DNA of 64,000 bases, taken from Hymenopus coronatus (taxonomy: Eukaryota > Arthropoda > Insecta > Mantodea > Hymenopodidae). The DNA is taken from contig CM060900.1 in assembly GCA_030762935.1 (NCBI GenBank), forward strand, positions 440,131,759 through 440,195,758, in the 5' to 3' direction. Below, piece by piece: positions 33,478-43,765 of this stretch (position 1 is its first letter; each line of letters starts with the position of its first letter). A program made the translations under genes and the position numbers. Below the pieces are notes generated by a model, which worked only from the letters and a program-made list of their open reading frames with translations, searched no databases and was not told the origin of the DNA.

Positions 33478-33640
33478 ATTAATAAATGAAAAGAATGTTG
33501 AATAAGTGATGTAGTTTTTAATTTGCATAAGGTGAGTTGCAACTATCAACAGTGACATCACTTATTTTACTCATTTGGACATGTTTTGGGAAACAGTTCT
33601 GGTGTTCCCATTATCAGAAGTTAAAGAGTGTTTTTTAGTG
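33478..33640 (-). mobile_element. Inverted 3'-end fragment of a PLE
   Basis: On the minus strand the segment carries SDNGNTRTVSQNMS-like coding, a hammerhead-like core, then AAATGAGTAAAATAAGTGAT. The same end (AAATAAAAAAGTAAGTGATG) follows the plus-strand PLE ORF at 33352-33374, so this is the same kind of end in opposite orientation. A perfect 12-bp inverted repeat (33501-33512 and 33555-33566) lies inside it. Confidence 0.55.
33569..33622 (-). ncRNA. Hammerhead ribozyme relic in inverted PLE fragment
   Basis: Minus strand: CTGATAA (33611-33617; consensus CTGATGA), stem II GGGAACA/TGTTTCCC with a 7-base loop (33588-33609), AAAAC (33583-33587; consensus GAAAC), then ATGTCC with the cleavage trinucleotide GTC. 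Two G-to-A changes separate the core from consensus, and both would be expected to abolish activity. Confidence 0.55.
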
Positions 33641-34043
33641 TTTCTGATGTGGTGCTACATTTAGAACTAGAAATACATGTCCTTCACCTTAAATTAACAT
33701 ACACTCTCAGCTACCCATTCTGGCAAAGTCTGTAAATAAAGTTTCGTAAGAGTTTTAGTTTACCTACTGAATGAAAAGATAATTTGGTAATGAAAATTAA
33801 TGAAATGGCTCAACGTTTCACAATTTTAATTCCATGTGAATCTGCATGGATTTTTACGTGCACCAAAAATTTTTTGCAGTCCCATAATAGTTTCCCAAAA
33901 TATATATAGTGGTCTTCAAGACAGTAAAAGGTTATACTTAAACAAGATTTTCTAATTATCAACACTTACTCATTAAAGTTAGCTGATAAAAACTGTTAAA
34001 GCCTAGACATTTATGAATAGGATATATTTTATTTCTCTTTAAG

Positions 34044-34250
34044 GGAGCTCTTCAGAAGAGAAGAGAATGTGAAAAATTGGCCAACGATCATAAAATGGAA
34101 TCAACACAATTGTCAGAAATAACAGGGCGCACAGATGTGATTTCATATGCACTTCTGGCAGAGATCAACCACTTTCATAGTGAAAGAGCAGTGGACTTCA
34201 ACAGTGCAATGCAGAATTATCTGAAAGAGCAAATAACATTTTACCAGAAG
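34044..34250 (+). CDS. Sorting nexin (SNX8-like), internal exon, late BAR helices
   Basis: The acceptor is TTTAAG ending at 34043 and the donor is GTAAAT at 34251. The exon is 207 bp, exactly 69 codons, in phase with both neighbours. It encodes GALQKRRECEKLANDHKMES, TGRTDVISYALLAEINHFHS, ERAVDFNSAMQNYLKEQITF and YQK. The H-F-x-x-E-R-x-x-D-F-x-x-x-M-x-x-Y-L-x-x-Q-I-x-F-Y pattern matches the last long helix of SNX-BAR proteins, which forms the membrane-curving dimer. No stop or odd residue seen. The following intron (15,238 bp) contains the hAT, the gypsy element and LINE fragments. Confidence 0.8.
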
Positions 34251-35429
34251 GTAAATTTAGAGTTTAAAACATTCTCATAGAAGTAGTTCAATAATACTTG
34301 TAAGTAAACAGTAGAGTTATGTAGTGTTTTACACGTACAAAGTATTTCTGGAGCCTCATTAAAATTCTCTCTATTTGCAAAATGTACACATTAGGTCTTT
34401 CAAATATTGTGTCATGAAATTTTGTTTTTCTTTTCTTTTAAAATGGACACTCCCAACTTAAAATGCAAGAGTATGCCATCAGTCATTTAAATGCCCAAAT
34501 TACTAGGTTTCACCCATAAATTGGAATGAAACAAGTAGCATATGTCTACTAGGAATAATATGATAACTCTAGTTATAGAGGGGAAGAGAATAAATTGCTT
34601 TCAATTTGTGCTTTATTTACAAGAAATTAATTTTGCATAATGATGTACTTCAAATGTAGATAAAATGTGAGTTTATTTTAAGAAATGCACCCTAATCTTC
34701 ATAATGTTCATAATAGGATATTATCCTGAAGCTCTTTTACATGTGTTTATAGTTCTAAAGATCATTGTTGTTGTCATCTCCACATAAGAGATCTGGCAAG
34801 GGAATTTGGAATTTCACCTATTTATAAGGAATTCTCTACTAGTGGTAGAGGAATGAAGTTCCTTCTACTTTATCCACTTACAAACCCACATCTGGCTACT
34901 TGTTTTTTTTTTTTTTTTTCTATGTCATGTTTTTCTTGATCCCCATTTTGTGTATTGCTGTTACAGTGTTGCTTTGATTGGTTGGTTTATTCACACATCT
35001 CGATATGAGAACAGATGTTAGGTCCCAAGGATAATTACCAAATACATTTTTCCTTTTTTGCAACTTCTTGAGTTACATGTCAGTAGAAACTGTCCAAAAC
35101 AATTGTGTAATTTGGACCAAAATTTCTTTATATTGAAGTCCCTTTGTTATTATCTCCTGTAAAGAAGAAGTTACAAAATGGCCGTCAAGAGCATTATGTA
35201 ATCAATTATTTGCAGATATTATGAACGTTAGTATCTCTGGAAAACGCTGGGTCTATTTACTGTCAGAGTTTGCCCATAGGGAGGAGTGCTCTCATCTATG
35301 CTTTGGACCTGATGGTGGATAACTGTTGTGGGAACTAAATGATGCCAGTTTTCTTATATTAGTATTTATAAATGTTATTGCTATTATCATCAAAGGGAAA
35401 TTTCCTATTACTGTTGCTGACTTGCTTCA
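34251..35429. other. Intron sequence, nothing recognised
   Basis: AT-rich with a T run at 34902-34919. No gene or known repeat. Confidence 0.5.
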
Positions 35430-35464
35430 GTTTGTGCTCAGAGTAACAGTTGGAGACAGACTGA

Positions 35465-35540
35465 AAAAGTCAATACCATAGCTGGGATTTGAACCATGGG
35501 TCTTCCGGTTGCTTTAACCAACTGAGTTAATATGGCATTT
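35465..35540 (-). other. tRNA-like SINE head or tRNA relic
   Basis: Minus strand TTAACTCAGTTGGTTAAAGC (A box) followed at normal spacing by ATGGTTCAAATCCCAGC (B box). The head resembles the family C SINE at 19494-19723. There is no convincing acceptor stem, so it is not annotated as a tRNA gene. Confidence 0.5.
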
Positions 35541-35639
35541 CTGATTCTACCTTTGCAACCATGTCCTACTCCAACTGCTGGATGCTTCTACCTCAGAAAT
35601 AATTCCAGTCATCATTTGGTGGAATGAGGTAAAGCCCAA

Positions 35640-36830
35640 AGGTCCATCAGGCTGTGTGGGGAGCATTGGAAAAACAAACCACACACATGTCCTACACATG
35701 GCTTATGTGAAAGAACAATTAATTACCAGTGTCAATAGCTTTACCAAGATGAGGAATATTGGAATCTTAAAGGAAGCTACTCTATTTGGTATGACAATAC
35801 CATAATCATCACATCAAATATCATAGTCTTCTTTTAATTTAGCATTACCATATGGAGACTTTGAGAACTACCACTACTGCAGCCATGGAAATCCTATTCG
35901 GACTCACCCCTTTACCCATTTGGTTTCAGATGGTGGCCTTGGAGGCATTCCATAGATTAAAGCATCAAACTGAAGTTCCCCTTGGTGAGTGTTTAAATCA
36001 CCACAAACTACCTTGGGACAATTTTATTTGAAATGCTCTATAAAAAAAAGCAACATTTTGAAATGAAGATTTTTATATGATAAAACTGTCTCTTATCCTA
36101 AATGCAGTAAATGGGAAGGAAGAGCAGGTTAAATCTGAAGAAAATGAAGGCCCAATTTAATATACTGATGGTTCTGAAAGCAGATTTGGGTCAGTGGCTG
36201 GACTCTTTGGGAATGGTACTATGATTTCATTTAACGTGGATGAAAATGTAGATGACCATCAGGCAGAAGATATTTGCTATTTTGGCTAGCACTTCAGAGA
36301 GTGTAAGGGGATGCTATAGCTCTGCTAGTAAGGCAGGTTTGAAGGCCCTCAAGTACACTTGATTAAATCCAAGTTGGTTTCACAATGCTATGAGTCCCTC
36401 ACATCACGGCTACCCATTTGTGGGGAATGTAAGGCAAATGAAGCTGCTAAGAAGGGGAGTGGGAAACCTTTTTTGGATCAGAACCATCACAGGGACTGTC
36501 ATCAGTACCAGTTGAGTTGGCTATCAGAAAACATAAGAAATACTGGAATGCCTCTGTTGGTTTCAGGCTTTCCAAAGCTCTCATACAGAGATTGTACAGA
36601 TACATGTGTAGAGAATGCTAAAATTAAGTAGTAAAAAGGAAATGGGCCTTCTTATAGGATACTGTGCCCTCAGAGGGCACCTGCACAATTTGGGATCCTC
36701 CCAAACAGATGTTGTCAACAGGTAGATGATACAACTGTCCATCTGCTGTGCTGTGTCTAGCATTTGTTCTGCAAAGAACCTTCATATTTGGGAGCCATTT
36801 TGAAGGGCCTTTCAACATCATACTCCAGGG
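35640..36830 (+). mobile_element. LINE fragment with RNase H and C-terminal region
   Basis: TTTAAMEILFGLTPLPIWF and ALEAFHRLKHQTEVP (35865-35985) match the link between RT and RNase H in R1/I-group LINEs. YTDGSESRFGSVAGLF (36160-36210) is the start of RNase H, with the catalytic Asp in T-D-G-S. Later IGYCALRGHLHNLG (36650-36700) matches the C-terminal G-H-x-x-L-x-x-H-L-x-x-x-G segment. Frames are broken. Distinct from the 9182-14725 element by sequence, as far as can be judged by eye. Confidence 0.65.
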
Positions 36831-37679
36831 CCTGATTCAGATCATTATGAATGGCATGTACCAACGTAATGTAAGCTCTGCTTCCATGGTAAACTACCAC
36901 AAAAGTCAACACTGCAAATTACACACTTGAGAAAATTTCTTGCAACATACTTTTTCTCTTTAGATACTCCTGCAATAATATTTTTAGGAACTATTTTGAT
37001 CTTTACGAAAAGAAAACAGTGATTACACGGTGGTATTGATGAAGAAAACAATGGGAATGTGACAGTGTATATAGTACAGAAAAGGGCATATGAATGTACC
37101 ATTGCATAAATACAGGACAGGCAAGATACATCTTATACTTGTAGAGTTCAACGAATGTTTTAGTATTAGGAAAGAATCTTTTATTTCATTTTGAACCTCT
37201 TGAAAAACATTTGGGCCCCAATTCAAAATGAATATTATGTATATTCTAATGGAACCATTTACAATAAATCATATGAAAAATAAACATTGAATTAAGTGTA
37301 AACTTATTAGTTTGCAAGATTAAAATAAACATTAAATTAAATGTGAACTTATTTGAACCTTGCAAGATCGAGCTTTTAATTGCGGTCACATCAAACATAA
37401 GAAACTACCATTCAGAGAGTGATTCTCATCATGAACTTTATTCTGAAATTTCATGTGAAATTTATCATAGCCATTTTCTGTATAAGTTCAAGGCCAGGAA
37501 TCACTGTAATATCTATGAAAATCTCTGAAAAACAAATTAAGAAGTCTTTTTGTGAGTTTTACATTTTTTATCTGTTGTTCCTTTTGATATGCACATAACC
37601 TTTCCATCCAAATAAAGTCTAACATCTATGAAATGTGATTGGACAACAGTTGCAGAATTTTTTTTAGCAAGCTCTAGAG

Positions 37680-38995
37680 CAGGCATCCCCAAGTCCAGTC
37701 AAGGTCGCTTGAGGGTGCACAGGGCTGAACATTACACTCACTGCAGGCCACACAACTATACAGTATAACCGTGCAGTGGCAGTGTAATGCTACATATTAG
37801 TACTGTGATGTCCTACTTACGATGGCTGGTACATGCGCGTTGGGAAGACAGTTGTTCACACTTGTGATGTTTCGAGCAGAATGGGAAGAAAACTTTCTGT
37901 TTATGAAAGAAAATGACATGGCAAAATGTTTAGTGTGTTGCATGCTACTAAACAAAATAACTAAATATAATTTGCAATGGCATTACTCGCTATGATTATG
38001 ATAAATACAAAGACAAAGACACCAAACGCAGGTGTGTTGTTGCAGATCTGAAACGTAAAATGAACAAGGAAGATGTAAATACTCGTGCTAGTGTTGTTAG
38101 AATGAGTTACAAAATAGCGTCACATATTACCAGGAAGAGGCGATCCTTCAGTGAAGGTGAGATGGTAAACAGTATTTAATTGAAGATTTGAGCCCAGAGT
38201 ATGTACCATTATCAATCAGTTAGTTTATCCTCCTCCACGATAACATGTCGTGTGGAGGACCTTGCTGACAATATTCGGAGTCAGTTGTCTGAGATAAATA
38301 CAACATTCATTGTGTTTTCTCTTGCAATAGATGAGAGCAATGATATAACCGACACTGCACAACTTGTCATCTACATCAGAGGCGTGAATAAAGTTTTTCT
38401 ACACCTCTGTAAGAAGCGCAAGATTTCCTAAACTCCACAATCTAGCAGGAAGAATTTTGTGCATGCTCAAAACAACCCATGTTTGCGAATCACGTTTACC
38501 TTAAGGAAGTTTACAAAGTCACATCACAGAAGCCAATTAAGTGATGAACACTGAAAGCATGTTTGCGATTGGGTAGCAGGCAAACAATATTGAACAGCTG
38601 GTTGAAAACAGACAACTGCAAAAATCACAGCGATTGGCTGATGGCTGAGAAAGAATATTTGAAGAATATTATGTTTATTTGTATTGTTTACTTCATTGAT
38701 TTGCATAGTACTAACAAGAAGAAATGTATTTATTTAGTTCATTAGTTTTATATGAGTGTATTTCATTAATTAAATTTCCTGACAATTAGATTTTATTTTG
38801 TATTATATTAGCTATCAGTATTAAAGTGTGTAAAATACTGCAATCATTATTATGTAATTGACAGTGAAAGTGTAAGTTAATTTACACAATCATAGTTCCG
38901 CCACTGTAGTACTTTCATTTCATGCCCGCAACTGGACAGTCAGGGCTTGAGGGCTCTTACTGCCGCCCGAGTGGGTGGACTGTTGGGGACGCCTG
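37680..38995 (+). mobile_element. hAT element, internally deleted, with perfect 8-bp target duplication
   Basis: CTCTAGAG occurs just outside both ends (37672-37679 and 38996-39003). The terminal repeats are CAGGCATCCCCAAGTCC and, reverse-complemented on the right, CAGGCGTCCCCAACAGTCC. Inside are pieces of a transposase in the order expected. At 1316 bp it is about half an autonomous element or less, so it is non-autonomous. Confidence 0.85.
37900..38430 (+). pseudogene. hAT transposase fragment (GTF2IRD2/SCAND3-like)
   Basis: Pieces read MAKCLVCCMLLNKITKYNLQ (zinc-finger region), ASVVRMSYKIASHITRKRRS, FSEGEMVNS, then VEDLADNIRSQLSEINTTF and VFSLAIDESNDITDTAQLV, the latter holding the D-E-S-x-D catalytic-region motif of these transposases. 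Further right (38510-38580) a short piece resembles the C-terminal dimerisation part (SQLSDEH). The stretch between is missing. Stops break the frame near 38178. Inactive. Confidence 0.7.
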
Positions 38996-39146
38996 CTCTA
39001 GAGCACAATTTGTTTTTTTTCATGAATTTGCCATTTCTCCTATTCTGCACCTGTGACAATAATCACATTCATAATACCCATTACAGCACTACCAATGCAA
39101 ATTTCAAGAGTCTCTCCATATAACACAGAAAAATTTATGATGATAT

Positions 39147-39693
39147 TGTGACATCTGTACTTAAGGGTATTTTGAGAATGACGTCACAGGGCGGCATAGG
39201 GAAGGAGTAGAGTGACTCTAAAGATTGTACACTACATTTAACACAACAACGTTAACCTTTAAAAGTTTATATGATTTTCTAAGCAAACTGGGCAAGCAGA
39301 TTCAATTACCTACAAAATGGTTTGACTATTCTAATCTTAAACTTACTTATCCAAGATATCTTGGCAGTTTCAGTCGTTTTCACTTTGGTCTTTGCTAAGG
39401 TCTCGAATTCAGCACTTTGACAGGGTCATAGCCGATACTTCCGCAGACATATCATCTTTCGATGATAATCACCCACTTGCTGAATTCGTGGTGGATTTAT
39501 ATACTAAACTCCATATACCATTATCCAGGAAATGAGTTAGTATTACGTGCATCATTACGCCTACGGCTGCAGTGAATGACTTGTATAGGGAAGTGAATCA
39601 CTCCACCTGACACATCGTGGATATTGCAACTAATTGCACCATGAGCCGTAATGATTGCCAAGTTTTTTACATAAAATTGGATGTATCGTGACA
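39147..39693 (-). repeat. 3' LTR of gypsy family 1
   Basis: 547 bp. It contains a TATA box on the minus strand (TATATAAA, 39496-39503). Just inside (39694-39705) the minus-sense sequence is AGCGGGGCAGA, a fair polypurine tract next to the LTR start TGTCAC. Confidence 0.85.
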
Positions 39694-42689
39694 TCTGCCC
39701 CGCTGAAATTCACATGCTACCACTGTATGTGCAGCAAATATAGAAGAACCAGCTATCACCATTGTTACAAAAACGATATCCCTGGGTCAAGGGAATAAAA
39801 ATCATTATGACAAGTAACAGGGTTAATGTGTGCCATAGCAGATGTAGATACCATGATGATGTCTGGGCATCGAACCATATACCAGGAGAGGGAAAAACAT
39901 GCGTAATTTATAACATTTATGAATGTGCCATATAGTGTATATCAAAACACAGGTTTAAGTCCATCACACATTGTGAATGTTGTTATCACTTCCACGGGAT
40001 GTGGTCACTGATTACACTTCAGGTCACATGCTTGCAAACAGTATGAGTAATACTGCTGAGGAAGGAACGAAGGCACCATCACTGTGAATAAAGCCATATT
40101 CTGGTTAGCAAAACTTTAGGGCTCCAGTATTTGTTGACGTAAATGTCCATAATGGAATTGTTGTCCAGTGTGGTAAACGGAGGCAATAAGGTGATTGCAT
40201 TTCAGGTAGTGCAGAAGTGATAAAGTGTATATGTGTGGCAAGTTCCTAGGCTATAGTGTGTATTGTTGCTATATTGTGTAACACTGGGAGAATTCATCTC
40301 CTGCCATGCTCAGTGCACTTAGTGTTTGTGTGTCATATAATGTGTCATTGCATACAGGTAAGAGTACATACAGGTAATGCACACAATTCCTCCAGAGGTA
40401 GTCAATGGGTGTAGTCAGGACGCTGCATACACACACTATGCACTATGCATTTATGTTTATACCACACGCAATTCCAAAAACACAGGTGGATTTCACATGT
40501 CCAAAAATTGCACTCATTTACCTTGTGACCCAGAAAGCTCTCACATAAAAAAAACAAGTATAAATGGTACAGAGAGACTCGTCAAGCACAAGAACAATAA
40601 TAATAATGACAGTATGACGTCTGCTTGCCTGTCTTTACAATATTACATGTGTGTGAAGCTACAAAAAATAACTTACAGAATATTTAGTTAACAAGTGTCG
40701 GTCACAAAAATGACAGAGTATTTAGTTTTAACATACATTACACAGGATGAACAGTTAGAATGTACTGAACACAACTTGATACAATGCAATAAAATATACA
40801 ACATAAATCTGTATACAGTGTTACAAAACTTGCAAAATGACGTAAGAAATTACAAGAAAACATAAAATAAACATTTATATACCCTGCAACAACAGCAAAG
40901 GTGGAATGGTGTGTATAATCGTACAATCCAAAATATACATGTCCGATATAGATAAAAAAAAATTCTAAGAATATATCCCTACATTAGAGTGAACAATTAA
41001 GCAAAAATACAATTGTTATGTATACCTAAAGAACAATAAGTCATAATTGGTTAAACGATCATAATTCTCATATTGTACTATCGATCATGTGAAGCGTGGG
41101 AGGGACATCTCCCATTGCATTCTCAGTTTTCGCAAGGGAGAGGGGAAAAAAATAAGTAAATAAGAAAACTCATATAACTTTTTTGCCAGTTTAGGTAAGC
41201 CATATAAATACACATTTTCCGTGGCAATACAATTCACAGAAATTAATTGAAATGAGTGATAATAATATCTGCAGTTAAATATTACAGCATGCAACAAATA
41301 GCACTCTAAGTGCCTATTTGTAATGCATCTGCCAATTTCGGAGTGTGAAGTGAAATAAAATCCTGTTAGGAATGCCACCCTGACACTGTACTCGTATCAT
41401 ACCTGAGTATATAGTTATCATACCTATGCTTATTTAGAATTCCCAAAATGTTCAGAAAATTGGCACCTGTCGTGCTTACCACCACTCAAAGAAAAGTGCG
41501 AACATTTATCACATCTTACATAGCCTTATAAAAACACCACATTGTGTTCTATAATTGTGCACTCTGCCACTGTATATAATTCACACATTCCTATTTACAC
41601 CATGTGTATTAGCTCCTAGGGGTCATCTAACATATCCTAAGATTAACGAGGTACTCAAAATAGTAATAACATTCCACAAATACAGACTACAAAAGTGAAT
41701 GTCCTTAGCCAATCTACAGAATCATCAGATTTACCTATAGAGCTAGAATTCCTTGTATCTGAACAGAACCTTGGAAGTTATCATCCATGCCTTTAGCATG
41801 ATTAAATCAGTTAGTTATTAAATCTACGGAACTTAACCTATGAAAGCTCTTCCATATAGTAACCTAAGGTAAATACTACCTTCCATTACCAGCCAAACAA
41901 AAAGGTAAGTGTTGCAAGTCCTGCAAGGTATTTACAAAAATAAAACAACGCTTGAAATAAGCTCCTGTTGAATATATCTTATCATTCACTTTGTCGTTCA
42001 TGATATTCCTTATGTGCTATATCAAGTAAATGGTTTATCTTGCCCTTATGACAGCTTATGAATACAAAAGGTTGTTATTTGAATAAACATTTATATATGA
42101 AAACAATATTAGGACCAGGAAGTAAACAATAACACTAATAATGCCTGAATATATAGCTAACCATTTTTTAAAAATATTATATGCTCTCTTAAGTTCACAA
42201 ACTTAATACCACTGACTCAATTTTTTTCAAAAATCATAACTGTGCTTTTGGCTTAAAGCTTAAATATCATAAATGTTCTGATATGCAGTTAGAGCTAGTT
42301 AAAAGTAGTAACAATATGTTTTCACAGAAATTAATACACAAATATCAATCTGTCATGTTCACTTTTCCATTTACTTACTCGCAGTTGAGGGGTGACCTAA
42401 GGGTTTCAGAGTAAGAATAACAGGGGTAGAAGAAGAATTTTTATTTCAAATGTATCATTTCTAGAAAATTCAAATGCATTGAATAATGATTTAGAACCAT
42501 AGCAAAAGATAAAATTAGAAAAATAAAAGTTGTTTTTGGCTTTGTTGCAATTCCTGTTATTCTTATCATTTATCTTGTTATCGATACTATCATGGTTAGG
42601 GTTCTTCTTTCATCTTACCTGCATGTAACTGAATAATATTAGTAGCGCCCATCTCTATGTGCCATCCTAATGCTAAAATAAGTATAAGA

Positions 42690-42830
42690 GAAAGTCTCTG
42701 GACGGACTGGGTTTGATTCCGGGCTGGTGCCTGCGATGGCCAACATGAACTCTGCAGTTCAATCTATGGTAGCCTGTAAACATAACTAAGAAAAAGAATG
42801 GAAAAACATATTTTCACAGAATACAAACTA

Positions 42831-42861
<31 letters not shown>
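42690..42861 (+). mobile_element. tRNA-derived SINE inside gypsy element
   Basis: B box GGGTTTGATTCCGGG at 42708-42722, a short body and a poly-A tail at 42836-42861. The head is partly lost. It differs from families A, B and C. Confidence 0.6.
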
Positions 42862-42865
<4 letters not shown>

Positions 42866-43765
42866 AACTATGTTTTCATGTTGGCAACAGTGAGCCTATG
42901 TTGGGTGTCACTCTTACGTAATGTTACAGTGCATAATAGTATTCTCCAAATTTTTCCGCCTTAAAACAGTGCAGTTTCTTTATGTTTACAATGGACTCCT
43001 GTACTACAATAATTGTTATTACAACTAGCATAGGAAAATGTACTTAGTTGTAATATATTTGAAGGTCATATATATGAGCAATGCACTCTGGGAACATCAG
43101 TGCCAGCTGCCTGACTGACAAGTTATTTCTGAGAAATTAGTAAGAATATCAGCAACCATCTTTGTAGAGGGGAAAAAAAAAATACTTGGAATATGGATTA
43201 TCAATTTAGTAAACTTTTTAGATACCGTGAATGCGGATGAGTTAATTTTTTTTTTTTCCTTTCTTTAGAAGTTATATCGCCTTTAAATTTGTGATTTGCT
43301 AAATTGTACAAAATTTTGTGGACATGCAGATACATCAAAATATGCTTAAAACGCGAACTTGAGTAAAAATGTGCATTTTTCATGAAATATACCTCATGTT
43401 TCTAAAATATACCAAATGAAGTTAGTCTTTGGTGTAAAATGATTTTCTGAAGTAAAGCTTTACATAAGAAATTCTGGATTATGACTCTTCAGACAAACAT
43501 GTATTTTATGTATAACTCATTGAGTACTCACTGAGAACGACAAAAGCAAAGGAGGAAGTCCTCAACCCAAATTGCCAGTGGAGGAGATATATTTTTTTCC
43601 TGTCATGCCTTTGCTTACTATGGTTTAAATAACTACAGTGGAGTGTTAAAATGTTTGAAAGTACTTTTATAGCCTGACATTGATAGACCATTGTGCTGCT
43701 TTGTATTCAACAATAATAAGGGCTAATATGTTTCACATAGACTACTATGATTTTGTGTTTATTTC

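Larger units (their letters stand above)
31585..33480 (+). mobile_element. Penelope-like element (PLE), 5'-truncated
   Basis: Reverse transcriptase followed by a GIY-YIG endonuclease defines Penelope-like elements. The left part is in one frame up to a stop at 31731-31733 (SKADKGNIIVIMDKTEYVER), and the rest continues in the next frame from about 31727. A single-base shift thus separates RT blocks. The 3' part after the ORF has hammerhead-like sequence and an A/T-rich tail with CTTAT units (33461-33475). The left boundary with the LINE lies at about 31580. Confidence 0.8.

Noticed and set aside
33630..33660. A plus-strand hammerhead ribozyme (TTCTGATGTGGTG...GAAATAC)
   Set aside because: It contains CTGATG and GAAA, but no stable stem II lies between them; the minus-strand motif at 33569-33622 is far better.
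35465..35540. Functional tRNA gene
   Set aside because: A and B boxes are present but no convincing acceptor stem; it fits a SINE head better.
36359..36631. 90-codon plus-strand ORF as a gene
   Set aside because: It lies inside the LINE RNase H fragment and is part of its decayed frame set.
40000..43765. A third (env-like) gene in the gypsy element
   Set aside because: No long frame, signal peptide or membrane pattern was found; only short frames of up to about 100 codons.
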